Below, piece after piece: positions 1 through 5,796 of a stretch of 10,819 nucleotides of DNA. Source of the DNA: Clostridia bacterium (lineage in GTDB: Bacteria; Bacillota; Clostridia; Oscillospirales; CAG-272); contig CAAGDE010000037.1 of NCBI GenBank assembly GCA_900768535.1, forward strand, positions 1 through 10,819. Reading direction: 5' to 3'. The notes under the pieces were generated by a model. It had not been told where the DNA came from and ran no database searches. It saw only the letters and a program-made list of their open reading frames with translations. A program made the translations under genes and the position numbers. How positions within the stretch are numbered: position 1 is the first letter of the stretch; each line of letters begins with the position of its first letter.

Positions 1-171
1 CAGGCGTGCAACCGCATCATCAAAGCGCTCTGCCGGGTCGGCGTGATGGAAGGGGAGAAGGAGGTTCTGTGCCAGCTCGGCTTCGATTTCGGAGAAGCGC
101 GCAGCCCGTTCTCGTCCCTCACCGCCGAACAGAAGGATTTCCTGAAAAAAGAAATCACTGACAGGCTCTGA
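1..171 (+). CDS. DapA-family aldolase (dihydrodipicolinate synthase / N-acetylneuraminate lyase family), C-terminal fragment
   Basis: Only the last 56 codons are in the window; the frame is open from base 1 to TGA at 169-171. The peptide begins QACNRIIKALCRVGVMEG and has the tail LGFDFGEARSPFSSL, then a helix rich in Glu and Lys. This resembles the C-terminus of class I pyruvate-dependent aldolases of the DapA/NanA family, where a GxxRxPxxxL segment followed by a short helix is usual. Family members condense or cleave pyruvate with an aldehyde through a Schiff-base lysine in the barrel, for example in lysine/DAP synthesis or sialic acid breakdown. The catalytic lysine and YxxT region lie upstream of the window, so substrate and true dapA identity cannot be decided. 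A strong terminator follows after 27 bases, so this is the last gene of its transcript. Confidence 0.7.
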   Translation, partial: QACNRIIKALCRVGVMEGEKEVLCQLGFDFGEARSPFSSLTAEQKDFLKKEITDRL

Positions 172-198
172 ACGATCATCCTCCCCGATGATCCGAAC

Positions 199-235
199 AA
201 AAAACGCTGTGCTTCTTTGGAGAACAGCGTTTTTT
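199..235. terminator. Bidirectional intrinsic terminator
   Basis: A perfect 12-bp stem, AAAAAACGCTGT / ACAGCGTTTTTT, encloses a 13-nt loop. The T-tract lies inside the stem on both strands, so it can end the DapA-family transcript (plus) and also transcripts leaving mrp on the minus strand. Confidence 0.88.
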
Positions 236-274
236 ATAAATTTCCCCCGTGGCATACCAACCGAGCGAAGCGAA

Positions 275-498
275 GGGTAAGACCTTTTGGCGCTGCCCCA
301 ACCCCCGCTTGGCACCCTCCTTCGGAAGAGGCTCCAAGAATTCCAAAGCTTCACCGCAAAGGGCACCCGAAACGCAGTACGTAACAATCACGTACCACCT
401 TCCGGGTGCCCTTTGCGGTGAAGTTCTTGGAGTCCTTAGAACCTTCTCCGAAAGAAGGTTCTAAGCGGGGGTTGGGGCAGCGCCCCAAGGTCTTACCC
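275..498. repeat. 224-bp palindromic element (imperfect inverted repeat)
   Basis: Left arm 275-382 and right arm 390-498 are reverse complements with scattered mismatches around a 7-nt centre (383-389). The ends match exactly (GGGTAAGACC at 275-284, GGTCTTACCC at 489-498). Other strongly matching blocks are the CGCTGCCCCAACCCCCGCT segment, the CACCGCAAAGGGCACCCG segment, and GTACGT/ACGTAC at the centre. Side hairpins sit inside the arms; the one at 435-465 is a perfect 13-bp stem. No credible ORF is present. It resembles a MITE-like or structured intergenic repeat. No clear target-site duplication was seen. The right end overlaps the last bases of mrp, including its stop codon. With the terminator, this fills the stretch between the first gene and mrp. 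Confidence 0.85.
435..465. repeat. 13-bp perfect hairpin within the palindromic element
   Basis: CTTAGAACCTTCT (435-447) pairs perfectly with AGAAGGTTCTAAG (453-465) around the 5-nt loop CCGAA. No T-tract follows on either strand, so it is not a normal terminator. The equivalent part of the left arm forms only an imperfect version. Confidence 0.8.
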
Positions 499-1344
499 TC
501 CAAGCTTTGCCATGATGACGTCGCGGGCGGCGTCGAGGTAGTTGTTTTCCATCAGCTCGATCATGCCGCGGTCAACCAAAGCCGAAAGCTTGGGGTCAAG
601 CGGAATTCTGCCGAGCAGGTCGTAGCCGAATTGGGAGGCGATCTCTTCAATATGGCTGTCGCCGAAGACTTTGATCTCTCTGCCGCAGTCGGGGCACTTG
701 ACGTAGGACATATTCTCCACCAGCCCCAGGACGGGAATGTTCATCATTTTTGCCATGTTGGCTGCTTTGCTGACGATCATCGAAACCAGATCCTGCGGAC
801 TGGAAACAATGATAATGCCGTCCAGGGGCATGGACTGGAACACCGTCAGCGGGACATCGCCGGTTCCGGGAGGGCAGTCGACCAGGAGCACATCCTCGTT
901 CCAGATGGTGTCCTTCCAAAACTGCTGAACCACACCGGAGATCATCGCGCCGCGCCAGATCACGGGCTTGGTCTCATCCTCGCCGAGCAGGAGGTTGACC
1001 GAGATCATGTCGATGCCGGTGGTGGTTGCGGGGGGAATCATGCCGTTGTCATCCCCGTAGATCTGCACATTGTGAACGCCGAACGCCTTCGGAATCGACG
1101 GACCGGTAATATCCGCATCCATGATGCCGACGCGCAGTCCCTCCCGCCGGAGAAGCACCGCGAGCATCGAGGTGACCAGCGATTTTCCAACGCCGCCCTT
1201 GCCGCTGACAACGCCGATGATGTGTTTGACCTCGCTTGCCGGATTTGCCGGGATCAGCAGGTCGGACGGTCCGGAGCCTTTTTCGTTTCGTGACGAGCAG
1301 TTTGCGGAACAGCTGTCACAGTTGTGTGTACATTCTTCTGCCAT
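493..1344 (-). CDS. mrp: Mrp/ApbC/NBP35-family P-loop ATPase, iron-sulfur cluster carrier
   Basis: Encodes 283 residues. Members of this family bind and transfer Fe-S clusters to apoproteins in the cytosol, powered by a deviant-Walker P-loop ATPase. Visible features are GKGGVGKS (48-55, deviant Walker A), MDADITGPS (75-83), DCPPGTGD (156-163), and ENMSYVKCPDC (210-220), whose CPDC pair is the conserved cluster-bridging CxxC at the dimer interface. The N-terminus carries a Cys cluster, C-x3-C-x2-C-x3-C (C5, C9, C12, C16), as in many clostridial Mrp proteins and comparable in place to the NBP35 N-terminal cluster. I chose ATG at 1344 rather than the ATG seven codons upstream (1365) because GAGGAAGG lies about 8 nt before it and the protein then starts MAEEC. 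Its stop codon lies in the terminal GGGTAAG of the palindromic element. It is monocistronic and divergent from the next operon. Confidence 0.93.
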   Translation of the reverse strand: MAEECTHNCDSCSANCSSRNEKGSGPSDLLIPANPASEVKHIIGVVSGKGGVGKSLVTSMLAVLLRREGLRVGIMDADITGPSIPKAFGVHNVQIYGDDNGMIPPATTTGIDMISVNLLLGEDETKPVIWRGAMISGVVQQFWKDTIWNEDVLLVDCPPGTGDVPLTVFQSMPLDGIIIVSSPQDLVSMIVSKAANMAKMMNIPVLGLVENMSYVKCPDCGREIKVFGDSHIEEIASQFGYDLLGRIPLDPKLSALVDRGMIELMENNYLDAARDVIMAKLGG

Positions 1345-1391
1345 GGTTTTGTCCTTCCTCTGCAAATGCAGACCGTATTCCGATCCTATAT

Positions 1392-1420
1392 ATTATATAT
1401 CAAATCAGGAAAAAAAACAA
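1392..1420 (-). promoter_or_regulatory. Predicted promoter of mrp
   Basis: On the minus strand TTGTTT (1415-1420) and TATAAT (1392-1397) are separated by 17 nt, about 50 nt upstream of the mrp start. The -10 is perfect and the -35 partial. The surrounding T-rich and TA-rich sequence lowers specificity. Confidence 0.55.
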
Positions 1421-1490
1421 GCCCCTTTTGCAAAAACGGCAATTTTGTCACGTAAAAGTCACTTTTTTCTGATATCCTGTCAGAGGGGGC

Positions 1491-1519
1491 TTGAAAAAGG
1501 CGGGAAAATCTGGTATAAT
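1491..1519 (+). promoter_or_regulatory. Predicted promoter of the MBL-SDR-VanY operon
   Basis: TTGAAA (1491-1496) and TATAAT (1514-1519) have a 17-nt spacer, with TG directly before the -10 (TGGTATAAT, extended -10). The gene start lies 29 nt downstream of the -10, after a GAAGGGAG ribosome binding site. Confidence 0.85.
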
Positions 1520-1548
1520 CAAGGTAGACTGACGAAGGGAGACGTGCC

Positions 1549-2370
1549 ATGCGAAAAATACGTCTGATCTGCCTTGTCCTGGGCGCGGGAATCCTGCTTG
1601 CGGCGGTGCTGGCGGTCAATCTTTGCGGGAGCGCGGCGCCGACCCCGGAGGTGATTGCGCTGGATGTCGGAGAGGGGAGTGCCACGCTCATCCGGACGGA
1701 GGCGGGGTGCATCCTGATCGATGCGGGACCGGAGGATTCACAGAACCGGCTGTGCGAGCGACTGTACCGTCTTGGTGTCCGGTCGCTTGCGCTGGTGATC
1801 TTCACCCACCCGGATGAGGATCATATCGGCGGCGGGGACGGGATTCTGCGGCGCTTTCCAACGGAGGAAATCTGGACAAACGGAGAGGCGGCAGACAGCG
1901 ATTCCTACGCGGCACTGCTTCGCGCGGCAAAGACCGTTCCCGTGCGCGCGGTGACGGCAGGGGAGCGCCGAACCGTCGGGGAAGCATCGGTCACGGTGCT
2001 GTCGCCGGACGCAGACCTGGCGGGAAGCGAAAACGAGAACAGCCTGGTGCTGTCTGTCGAGTTTGCCGGTCGCCGTCTGCTGATCATGGGGGATGCAGGG
2101 GAGGAGACCGAGAACAGACTGCTGAACCTGACGGCAGGAACGGACAGCCTGCGGGCGGATATTCTGTTTGCGGGGCACCATGGCGCAAACGGCTCCTGCG
2201 GCGCGGAATTTCTCGCGGCGGTCGCCCCAGAGCAGATCATCATTTCCTGCGGTGCGGATAACCCCTATGGGCACCCGGACGGACGCGCGCTGGAACGGAT
2301 GCGTGCGGTGTGCGGAGACATCCGCCGGACGGATCTTGCGGGCGATATTCATTTGGATTTTTCGGAATAA
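1549..2370 (+). CDS. Exported or anchored ComEC/Rec2-type metallo-beta-lactamase-fold hydrolase
   Basis: Encodes 273 residues. An N-terminal signal or anchor (residues 4-24, hydrophobic after MRKIR) is followed by an MBL domain of the type found at the C-terminus of ComEC/Rec2. Key motifs are the DVGEGSA strand (39-45), ILIDAG (55-60), THPDEDHIGG (86-95, metal-binding His/Asp/His), MGDAG (180-184), GHHG (209-212) and NPYGHP (238-243). In ComEC this domain is thought to cut the non-transported DNA strand. Standalone versions are widespread in Firmicutes and their substrate is usually unknown, so competence function should not be assumed: neither a ComEC channel domain nor ComEA is visible here. 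The active site would be outside the membrane. It is the first gene of a three-gene operon, with the next start 12 nt after its stop. The ATG follows GAAGGGAG at a suitable distance. Confidence 0.85.
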   Translation: MRKIRLICLVLGAGILLAAVLAVNLCGSAAPTPEVIALDVGEGSATLIRTEAGCILIDAGPEDSQNRLCERLYRLGVRSLALVIFTHPDEDHIGGGDGILRRFPTEEIWTNGEAADSDSYAALLRAAKTVPVRAVTAGERRTVGEASVTVLSPDADLAGSENENSLVLSVEFAGRRLLIMGDAGEETENRLLNLTAGTDSLRADILFAGHHGANGSCGAEFLAAVAPEQIIISCGADNPYGHPDGRALERMRAVCGDIRRTDLAGDIHLDFSE

Positions 2371-2382
2371 GGAGTGAAAAAT

Positions 2383-3096
2383 ATGGTGGTATTGGTAACG
2401 GGCGGCTCGCGCGGCATCGGCGCGCAGTGCGTCAGGGACTTTTGCGCACGGGGGGATCGGGTGTACTTTTTCTACCGGTCGGCGGACGGCGCGGCAGAGG
2501 CACTGGCACGGGAGACCGGCGCGACCGCGATGCGCGCGGACGTCAGCGACCGGTCGGCGGTATGCGCGGCGGTTGACCGCTTGATTGCGGAGGCGGGACG
2601 GCTGGATGTGCTGGTCAACAATGCGGGCGTGTCGCAGATCGGACTTCTCACCGACCTGACGGAGGCGGACTACATCCGTCTGCGCGGGGTCAATCTGGAC
2701 GGCGCGGTCTTTTGCGCGCAGTGTGCCGCCGGGCAGATGGTCAGACAGCACAGCGGATACATTGTCAATATCGGCTCGATGTGGGGCAAGACCGGCGCGT
2801 CCTGCGAGGTGGCATATTCGGCAACCAAGGCGGGACTGCGCGGGCTGACGATGGCGCTGGCAAAGGAGCTGGGTCCCTCCGGCGTGACGGTCAACTGTGT
2901 GGAGCCGGGGGTGATTGACACCGACATGAACCGGGGGCTGGACGCCGGGACGCGCGCGGAGCTTTGCGGGGAAACGCCGCTGTGCCGGATGGGAACGCCG
3001 GCGGATGTTTCGGCGGCGGTGCTGTTTTTCGCATCGCCGGCGGCGGACTTTATCACGGGACAGATTCTCGGCGTGGACGGGGGATTCGCCGTATGA
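2383..3096 (+). CDS. SDR-family oxidoreductase, YmfI-like (candidate EF-P 5-aminopentanone reductase)
   Basis: Encodes 237 residues, a classical short-chain dehydrogenase: TGGSRGIG (6-13, NADP(H)-binding loop), NNAG (79-82), catalytic Ser132 in GSMWG, and Tyr145/Lys149 in YSATK. FabG (3-oxoacyl-ACP reductase) is the nearest general family. However, the segment SMWGKTGASCEVAYSATKAG and the region GVSQIGLLTDLTEADY resemble, from memory, Bacillus YmfI, which reduces the 5-aminopentanone group on lysine 32 of elongation factor P. That sub-assignment is an inference, and no fatty-acid synthesis genes flank it. I chose ATG 2383 because AAGGAG (2369-2374) lies 8 nt upstream; the in-frame GTG at 2374 overlaps this site and is less likely. 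The stop overlaps the next start (ATGA), pointing to translational coupling with the carboxypeptidase gene. Confidence 0.85.
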   Translation: MVVLVTGGSRGIGAQCVRDFCARGDRVYFFYRSADGAAEALARETGATAMRADVSDRSAVCAAVDRLIAEAGRLDVLVNNAGVSQIGLLTDLTEADYIRLRGVNLDGAVFCAQCAAGQMVRQHSGYIVNIGSMWGKTGASCEVAYSATKAGLRGLTMALAKELGPSGVTVNCVEPGVIDTDMNRGLDAGTRAELCGETPLCRMGTPADVSAAVLFFASPAADFITGQILGVDGGFAV

Positions 3097-3956
3097 AGCG
3101 GATGCACCGGCGGCGTGCGGCATGGCTTGCGGGACTGGTGGCACTGCTGATTCTCGGCGGGGGCGCGGTCACACTGACGGTGCGCGGGGACTGGCGCTAC
3201 CGGGTGCTCTACACGCTGACCCCGGCGGAGGCGGCGGTGCTGTCACCCGTCTCTCTGCAGGGGGAAACGGAATCCCGGAGCCGGCATGAGCTGACCGGGG
3301 ATGCGCGCGTGACCGTGTCGGACGCCCTGATGCTGGTCAACCGGGAACACCCGCTTCCGGACGGCTATACGCCGGAGCTGACCGCGCTGGGCGACTGGCA
3401 GATGACGGCGGAGGTACGGGCGGCATTTGAAGCGCTCCGGGAACGGGTGGAGGCGGAGACCGGCGAGCGGCTCCTCATCCGCAGTGCGTACCGGAGCGGC
3501 GCGGAACAGCAGGAGGAGCTGGCATCGGGCGGCTCGGAGATTGCGGCACGTCCCGGCGAGAGTGAGCATGAGGCAGGGCTGGCATTGGATATCTGCATCC
3601 GGGGCTTTGGCGGGCAGGCGTTTCTGAAATCGGCGGCGGGACAGTGCGTCAACCGGAGCTGTGCGGAGGAGGGCTTTGTCATCCGCTATCCGATGGGGAA
3701 GGCGTCCGTCACGGGCTTTGCGTTCGAGCCGTGGCACCTGCGCTATGTCGGAAAGACGCACGCGGCGGCAATGGCGGCAGGAAAGCTGACGCTGGAGGAG
3801 TACATCGCAGGCATGACCCCGGAGCAGTGGTACGCCTATGGGGACACCCTGATCCTGCGGAGCGCCGCCGACACCGTTACGCTCCCCAAAGACTTCACCG
3901 CCTGCACCGTCTCCCCGGACGGCTGCGGGTACCGGATCTTTACGGTCCGTCCTTAA
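3093..3956 (+). CDS. Membrane-anchored D-alanyl-D-alanine carboxypeptidase, peptidase M15/VanY type
   Basis: Encodes 287 residues. An arginine-rich start (MKRMHRRR) and a hydrophobic segment at about 9-30 anchor it in the membrane, with the rest outside. The M15B zinc peptidase core shows SAYRS (131-135), SEHEAGLALD (157-166, zinc ligands H159 and D166) and FEPWHLRYVG (211-220, catalytic E212, zinc ligand H215). Such enzymes remove the terminal D-Ala from peptidoglycan stem peptides. About 60 residues follow the core, starting at KLTLEEYIAG; their role is not recognised. The start overlaps the preceding SDR stop by 4 bases, and the longer in-frame ORF upstream of 3093 lies in the SDR gene and lacks a fitting ribosome binding site. 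There is no vanR/S/H/A/X nearby, so a glycopeptide-resistance role is not supported; general wall maintenance is more likely. Confidence 0.88.
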   Translation: MKRMHRRRAAWLAGLVALLILGGGAVTLTVRGDWRYRVLYTLTPAEAAVLSPVSLQGETESRSRHELTGDARVTVSDALMLVNREHPLPDGYTPELTALGDWQMTAEVRAAFEALRERVEAETGERLLIRSAYRSGAEQQEELASGGSEIAARPGESEHEAGLALDICIRGFGGQAFLKSAAGQCVNRSCAEEGFVIRYPMGKASVTGFAFEPWHLRYVGKTHAAAMAAGKLTLEEYIAGMTPEQWYAYGDTLILRSAADTVTLPKDFTACTVSPDGCGYRIFTVRP

Positions 3957-3964
3957 AAAACATC

Positions 3965-4013
3965 CCGCACCGCGTGCAGCCGGAGGTACAGTGACCGGTC
4001 GCGCGCGGTGCGG
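3965..4013. terminator. Hairpin between convergent genes, terminator-like on the minus strand
   Basis: CCGCACCGCG (3965-3974) pairs perfectly with CGCGGTGCGG (4004-4013). Read on the minus strand, the stem is followed by GATG and then six Ts, which suits termination of the minus-strand gene at 4026-4400. On the plus strand only a weak T-run follows (GGCTTT), so it may also serve the VanY operon, less efficiently. Confidence 0.65.
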
Positions 4014-4025
4014 AGGCTTTGCTAT

Positions 4026-4400
4026 TCAGAATTTTTCGCTTCGATGCCTTTCGGACAGAAAATGCGCGGGTGCGTTTTCCTCATCCGGAAACAGGTAGTA
4101 GCTGAATTGCTGCGGCCCGATCTTCATCAGGCGATCCAAGTCGTCTTTGTTGAGAAGAACAACCAAAAGGCAGGCTGTATCCCTGAACAGTCCCGATTTG
4201 CAGTGTAATATCCCGTAATCAAACATTTGAGGGAATTCGAGAAACGCTGCGATCATTTCATCGGATTCGTCATCGTTTTGCCATTCGAAGCTGTGCCCGT
4301 AGGTAACGTGGGTTTTGTTGGCATAAGAATAGCGGGAAACCGTCCAAAGCTTCTGACAGTACCAAAAAGCGGTTTCCTTATATATTTTGTCTTGATACAT
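4026..4400 (-). CDS. Hypothetical protein, AT-rich orphan gene, start uncertain
   Basis: Encodes 124 residues from the first ATG. I do not recognise a family. The product is soluble and rich in aromatic residues (FWYCQKLW near the N-terminus; FSYYLF near the C-terminus), with acidic patches (NDDESDE; NKDDLDR) and no signal peptide or membrane segment. Composition and the lack of low-complexity sequence suggest real coding, and a minus-strand terminator-like hairpin lies just beyond the stop. However, no Shine-Dalgarno site precedes ATG 4400. The frame stays open upstream to about 4463 with protein-like codons but no standard start, so the gene may use a weak or rare start, or be a 5'-truncated remnant. 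It diverges from the gene at 4426, with only 25 bp between the called starts. Its composition differs from the GC-rich neighbours, which fits horizontal acquisition. Confidence 0.5.
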   Translation of the reverse strand: MYQDKIYKETAFWYCQKLWTVSRYSYANKTHVTYGHSFEWQNDDESDEMIAAFLEFPQMFDYGILHCKSGLFRDTACLLVVLLNKDDLDRLMKIGPQQFSYYLFPDEENAPAHFLSERHRSEKF

Positions 4401-4425
4401 TTCAATCGGAAAGGTGTGAATATCT

Positions 4426-5082
4426 TTGTATAAACGTACGATAGAATCAATAATCCATAAGATTTATGGATTGTTGTCCCTTGGTTTTAGTTTTTTCTTG
4501 GCACTTATATTTATAGTAGCCTTTGGATTTACTGATTGGTCTTGGTTAAAGCCATGGGGATTATTAGTACTGGTTTTATTTGTTCTATGGCTCTTGATGT
4601 ATATAGTTTCCAAAACCAAGTATTCTATAAAAGACAATCAGTTTATTTTCAACCTTTATGGAATCAAAAGAGTATACAAGAGTTCATCCTACGATTTCGC
4701 CATTATTTCATCCTATACCTACAAAGGAAGATATTTGAACGGGGTGCGTCTCCATGACAATGAAGGGAAAATTTATCCATCTCTTTCGGTATACAAGGCT
4801 CAAGGTTGGTACCATCCTATTCGTACAGGTATGACCGACCAAAGCATAAAAGCTAATCAAAAGGATCGAAAAGATCAATTATTCGTTGGTATATGTTGGC
4901 CAACCGTGCTTGAAACGGTTTTGCATGAAACCGATTTGATCGTGTATATTTTGGAAGACATATATTTATCGCATAAAGATTGCTTCGATACGGAAATCAC
5001 CAAAGAGAACTATGAAGATCGAATATTTATTGTTACCGATCGCAATATATCATACAAAGGATATTTACCAAAACAATCTTAA
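4426..5082 (+). CDS. Hypothetical membrane protein with two N-terminal transmembrane segments
   Basis: Encodes 218 residues. Two hydrophobic helices lie at about residues 13-35 and 42-61, joined by a short FTDWSWLKP loop. A mixed alpha/beta soluble domain of about 155 residues follows (KYSIKDNQFIFNLYGIKRVY onward). The strand pattern right after the second helix recalls bacterial membrane-bound PH-like or YdbT-type domains, but the match is weak and I give no function. The start is TTG at 4426 with AAGGTG 9 nt upstream; an in-frame TGA at 4417-4419 excludes a longer form, and no in-frame ATG occurs before residue 58. The gene is clearly AT-rich against its neighbours. It diverges from the hypothetical gene at 4026-4400. 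No convincing promoter was found. Confidence 0.65.
   Translation: MYKRTIESIIHKIYGLLSLGFSFFLALIFIVAFGFTDWSWLKPWGLLVLVLFVLWLLMYIVSKTKYSIKDNQFIFNLYGIKRVYKSSSYDFAIISSYTYKGRYLNGVRLHDNEGKIYPSLSVYKAQGWYHPIRTGMTDQSIKANQKDRKDQLFVGICWPTVLETVLHETDLIVYILEDIYLSHKDCFDTEITKENYEDRIFIVTDRNISYKGYLPKQS
4452..4472. repeat. 9-bp perfect inverted repeat near the divergent starts
   Basis: AATCCATAA, GAT, TTATGGATT: two perfect 9-nt arms with a 3-nt loop, inside codons 9-16 of the plus-strand gene. It could be an operator for the divergent pair, or an mRNA hairpin. Regulatory meaning is inferred only from symmetry and position. Confidence 0.4.
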
Positions 5083-5196
5083 AAGGTATGGGAAAGGTTC
5101 ATTTCTGGTCCTTAGCCCTAAAACTCCGATTGGCATCTTTTTATTTGCACTAAAATCCGAATTTCAAAAAAGTGAGGAAAACGGCGAAAAACGAAG

Positions 5197-5221
5197 AAAA
5201 CCCGAGAAAATCTCGGGTTTT
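5197..5221. terminator. Intrinsic terminator after the tRNA cluster
   Basis: AAAACCCGAGA, AAA, TCTCGGGTTTT: a perfect 11-bp stem whose T-tract works on both strands. It lies about 30 nt beyond the 3' end of tRNA-Cys on the minus strand and also faces the plus-strand gene at 4426. The stretch 5083-5196 between that gene and the hairpin holds no gene I can support. Confidence 0.88.
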
Positions 5222-5251
5222 TCGGTTGGCATCTTTTTTGTCAACTCGTCT

Positions 5252-5325
5252 TGGAGGCGCCACCCGGAATCGGACCGGGGATGAAGGTTTTGCAGACCTC
5301 TGCCTTACCGCTTGGCTATGGCGCC
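5252..5325 (-). tRNA. tRNA-Cys (GCA)
   Basis: The 7-bp acceptor stem GGCGCCA/TGGCGCC is followed by discriminator T and an encoded CCA. The anticodon loop CTGCAAA gives GCA. The T-arm has GGTCCGATTCC. It is the last tRNA of the cluster and sits beyond a terminator-like hairpin (5364-5398) with no clear promoter of its own. Confidence 0.97.
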
Positions 5326-5350
5326 GTATGGTGCAGGGAAGGGGAATTCC
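5326..5350. repeat. Hairpin flanking the 5' end of tRNA-Cys
   Basis: The segment starts GTATGGTGCAGGG and continues to CCCGCAC; GTGC plus GGG can pair with CCC plus GCAC with one bulged base, and GGGGAATTCCC lies inside. On the minus transcript it directly precedes tRNA-Cys, so a role in precursor folding or processing is possible. Confidence 0.3.
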
Positions 5351-5363
5351 CGCACAGTTGCTA

Positions 5364-5398
5364 AAAATCGGGTACGAAAATCTTCCTTTTCGTACCCG
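5364..5398 (-). terminator. Terminator-like hairpin inside the tRNA cluster (between Gly and Cys)
   Basis: On the minus strand CGGGTACGAAAA pairs perfectly with TTTTCGTACCCG (12 bp, 6-nt loop, stem 5369-5398). It is followed by ATTTTT, the form of an intrinsic terminator. It would stop, or partly stop, transcription from Val-Asp-Phe-Gly before tRNA-Cys. Confidence 0.75.
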
Positions 5399-5402
5399 TT
5401 TC

Positions 5403-5478
5403 TGGAGCGGATTACGGGGCTCGAACCCGCCACCTCCACCTTGGCAAGGTGGCGCTCTACCAAATGAGCTAAATCCGC
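5403..5478 (-). tRNA. tRNA-Gly (GCC)
   Basis: Acceptor stem GCGGATT/AATCCGC, discriminator T, encoded CCA. Anticodon loop TTGCCAA gives GCC. The T-loop contains GGTTCGAGCC. It is fourth in the cluster, 4 nt after tRNA-Phe. Confidence 0.97.
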
Positions 5479-5482
5479 GGAA

Positions 5483-5558
5483 TGGTGCCTCCGGTCGGAA
5501 TCGAACCAACGACACGGGGATTTTCAGTCCCCTGCTCTACCAACTGAGCTACAGAGGC
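5483..5558 (-). tRNA. tRNA-Phe (GAA)
   Basis: Acceptor stem GCCTCTG/CGGAGGC, discriminator A, encoded CCA. Anticodon loop CTGAAAA gives GAA. The T-arm has GGTTCGATTCC. Confidence 0.97.
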
Positions 5559-5579
5559 ATACAGCAAGGGTTGCTGTAT
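5559..5579. repeat. 9-bp hairpin in the spacer between tRNA-Asp and tRNA-Phe
   Basis: ATACAGCAA, GGG, TTGCTGTAT: perfect arms abutting the 5' end of tRNA-Phe. On the transcribed (minus) strand no T-run follows the stem, so it is more likely a spacer or processing structure than a terminator. Confidence 0.55.
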
Positions 5580-5585
5580 TAAAAA

Positions 5586-5662
5586 TGGCGATCCGGATGG
5601 GGGTCGAACCCACGACCTCTAGCGTGACAGGCTAGCGCTCTAACCAACTGAGCTACCGGACC
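5586..5662 (-). tRNA. tRNA-Asp (GTC)
   Basis: Acceptor stem GGTCCGG/CCGGATC (one G-U pair), discriminator G, encoded CCA. Anticodon loop CTGTCAC gives GTC. It lies 3 nt after tRNA-Val. Confidence 0.97.
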
Positions 5663-5665
5663 TTA

Positions 5666-5741
5666 TGGTGGGAACAACAGGGCTCGAACCTATGACCCTC
5701 TGCTTGTAAGGCAGATGCTCTCCCAACTGAGCTATGCTCCC
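5666..5741 (-). tRNA. tRNA-Val (TAC)
   Basis: Acceptor stem GGGAGCA/TGTTCCC (one G-U pair), discriminator A, encoded CCA. Anticodon loop CTTACAA gives TAC. It is first in the cluster, about 27 nt from the -10 of the proximal promoter. Confidence 0.97.
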
Positions 5742-5767
5742 GCTTTGCCTGAATCGGCGACCTGTTT

Positions 5768-5796
5768 ATTATACCACAGACGGCGGAATTTGTCAA
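5768..5796 (-). promoter_or_regulatory. Proximal promoter of the tRNA cluster
   Basis: Minus-strand TTGACA (5791-5796) and TATAAT (5768-5773) have a 17-nt spacer and TG just before the -10 (TGGTATAAT). Both hexamers are consensus, as expected for a strong stable-RNA promoter. Confidence 0.93.

Noticed and set aside
406..1293. Plus-strand 295-codon open frame opposite mrp
   Set aside because: Antisense to a clear Mrp gene with all its motifs; the translation is His- and Asp-rich without a recognisable fold, and it begins inside the palindromic repeat.
1549..2370. Natural competence locus
   Set aside because: Only the MBL domain type matches ComEC; the membrane channel domain, ComEA and ComF are absent nearby.
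1738..3144. Minus-strand 468-codon open frame
   Set aside because: Antisense to the MBL and SDR genes in GC-rich DNA; the Arg/His/Pro-rich composition is typical of a shadow frame.
3093..3956. Vancomycin-resistance gene vanY in a resistance cluster
   Set aside because: The peptidase fold fits, but no vanRS or vanHAX genes accompany it; the neighbours suggest ordinary wall metabolism.
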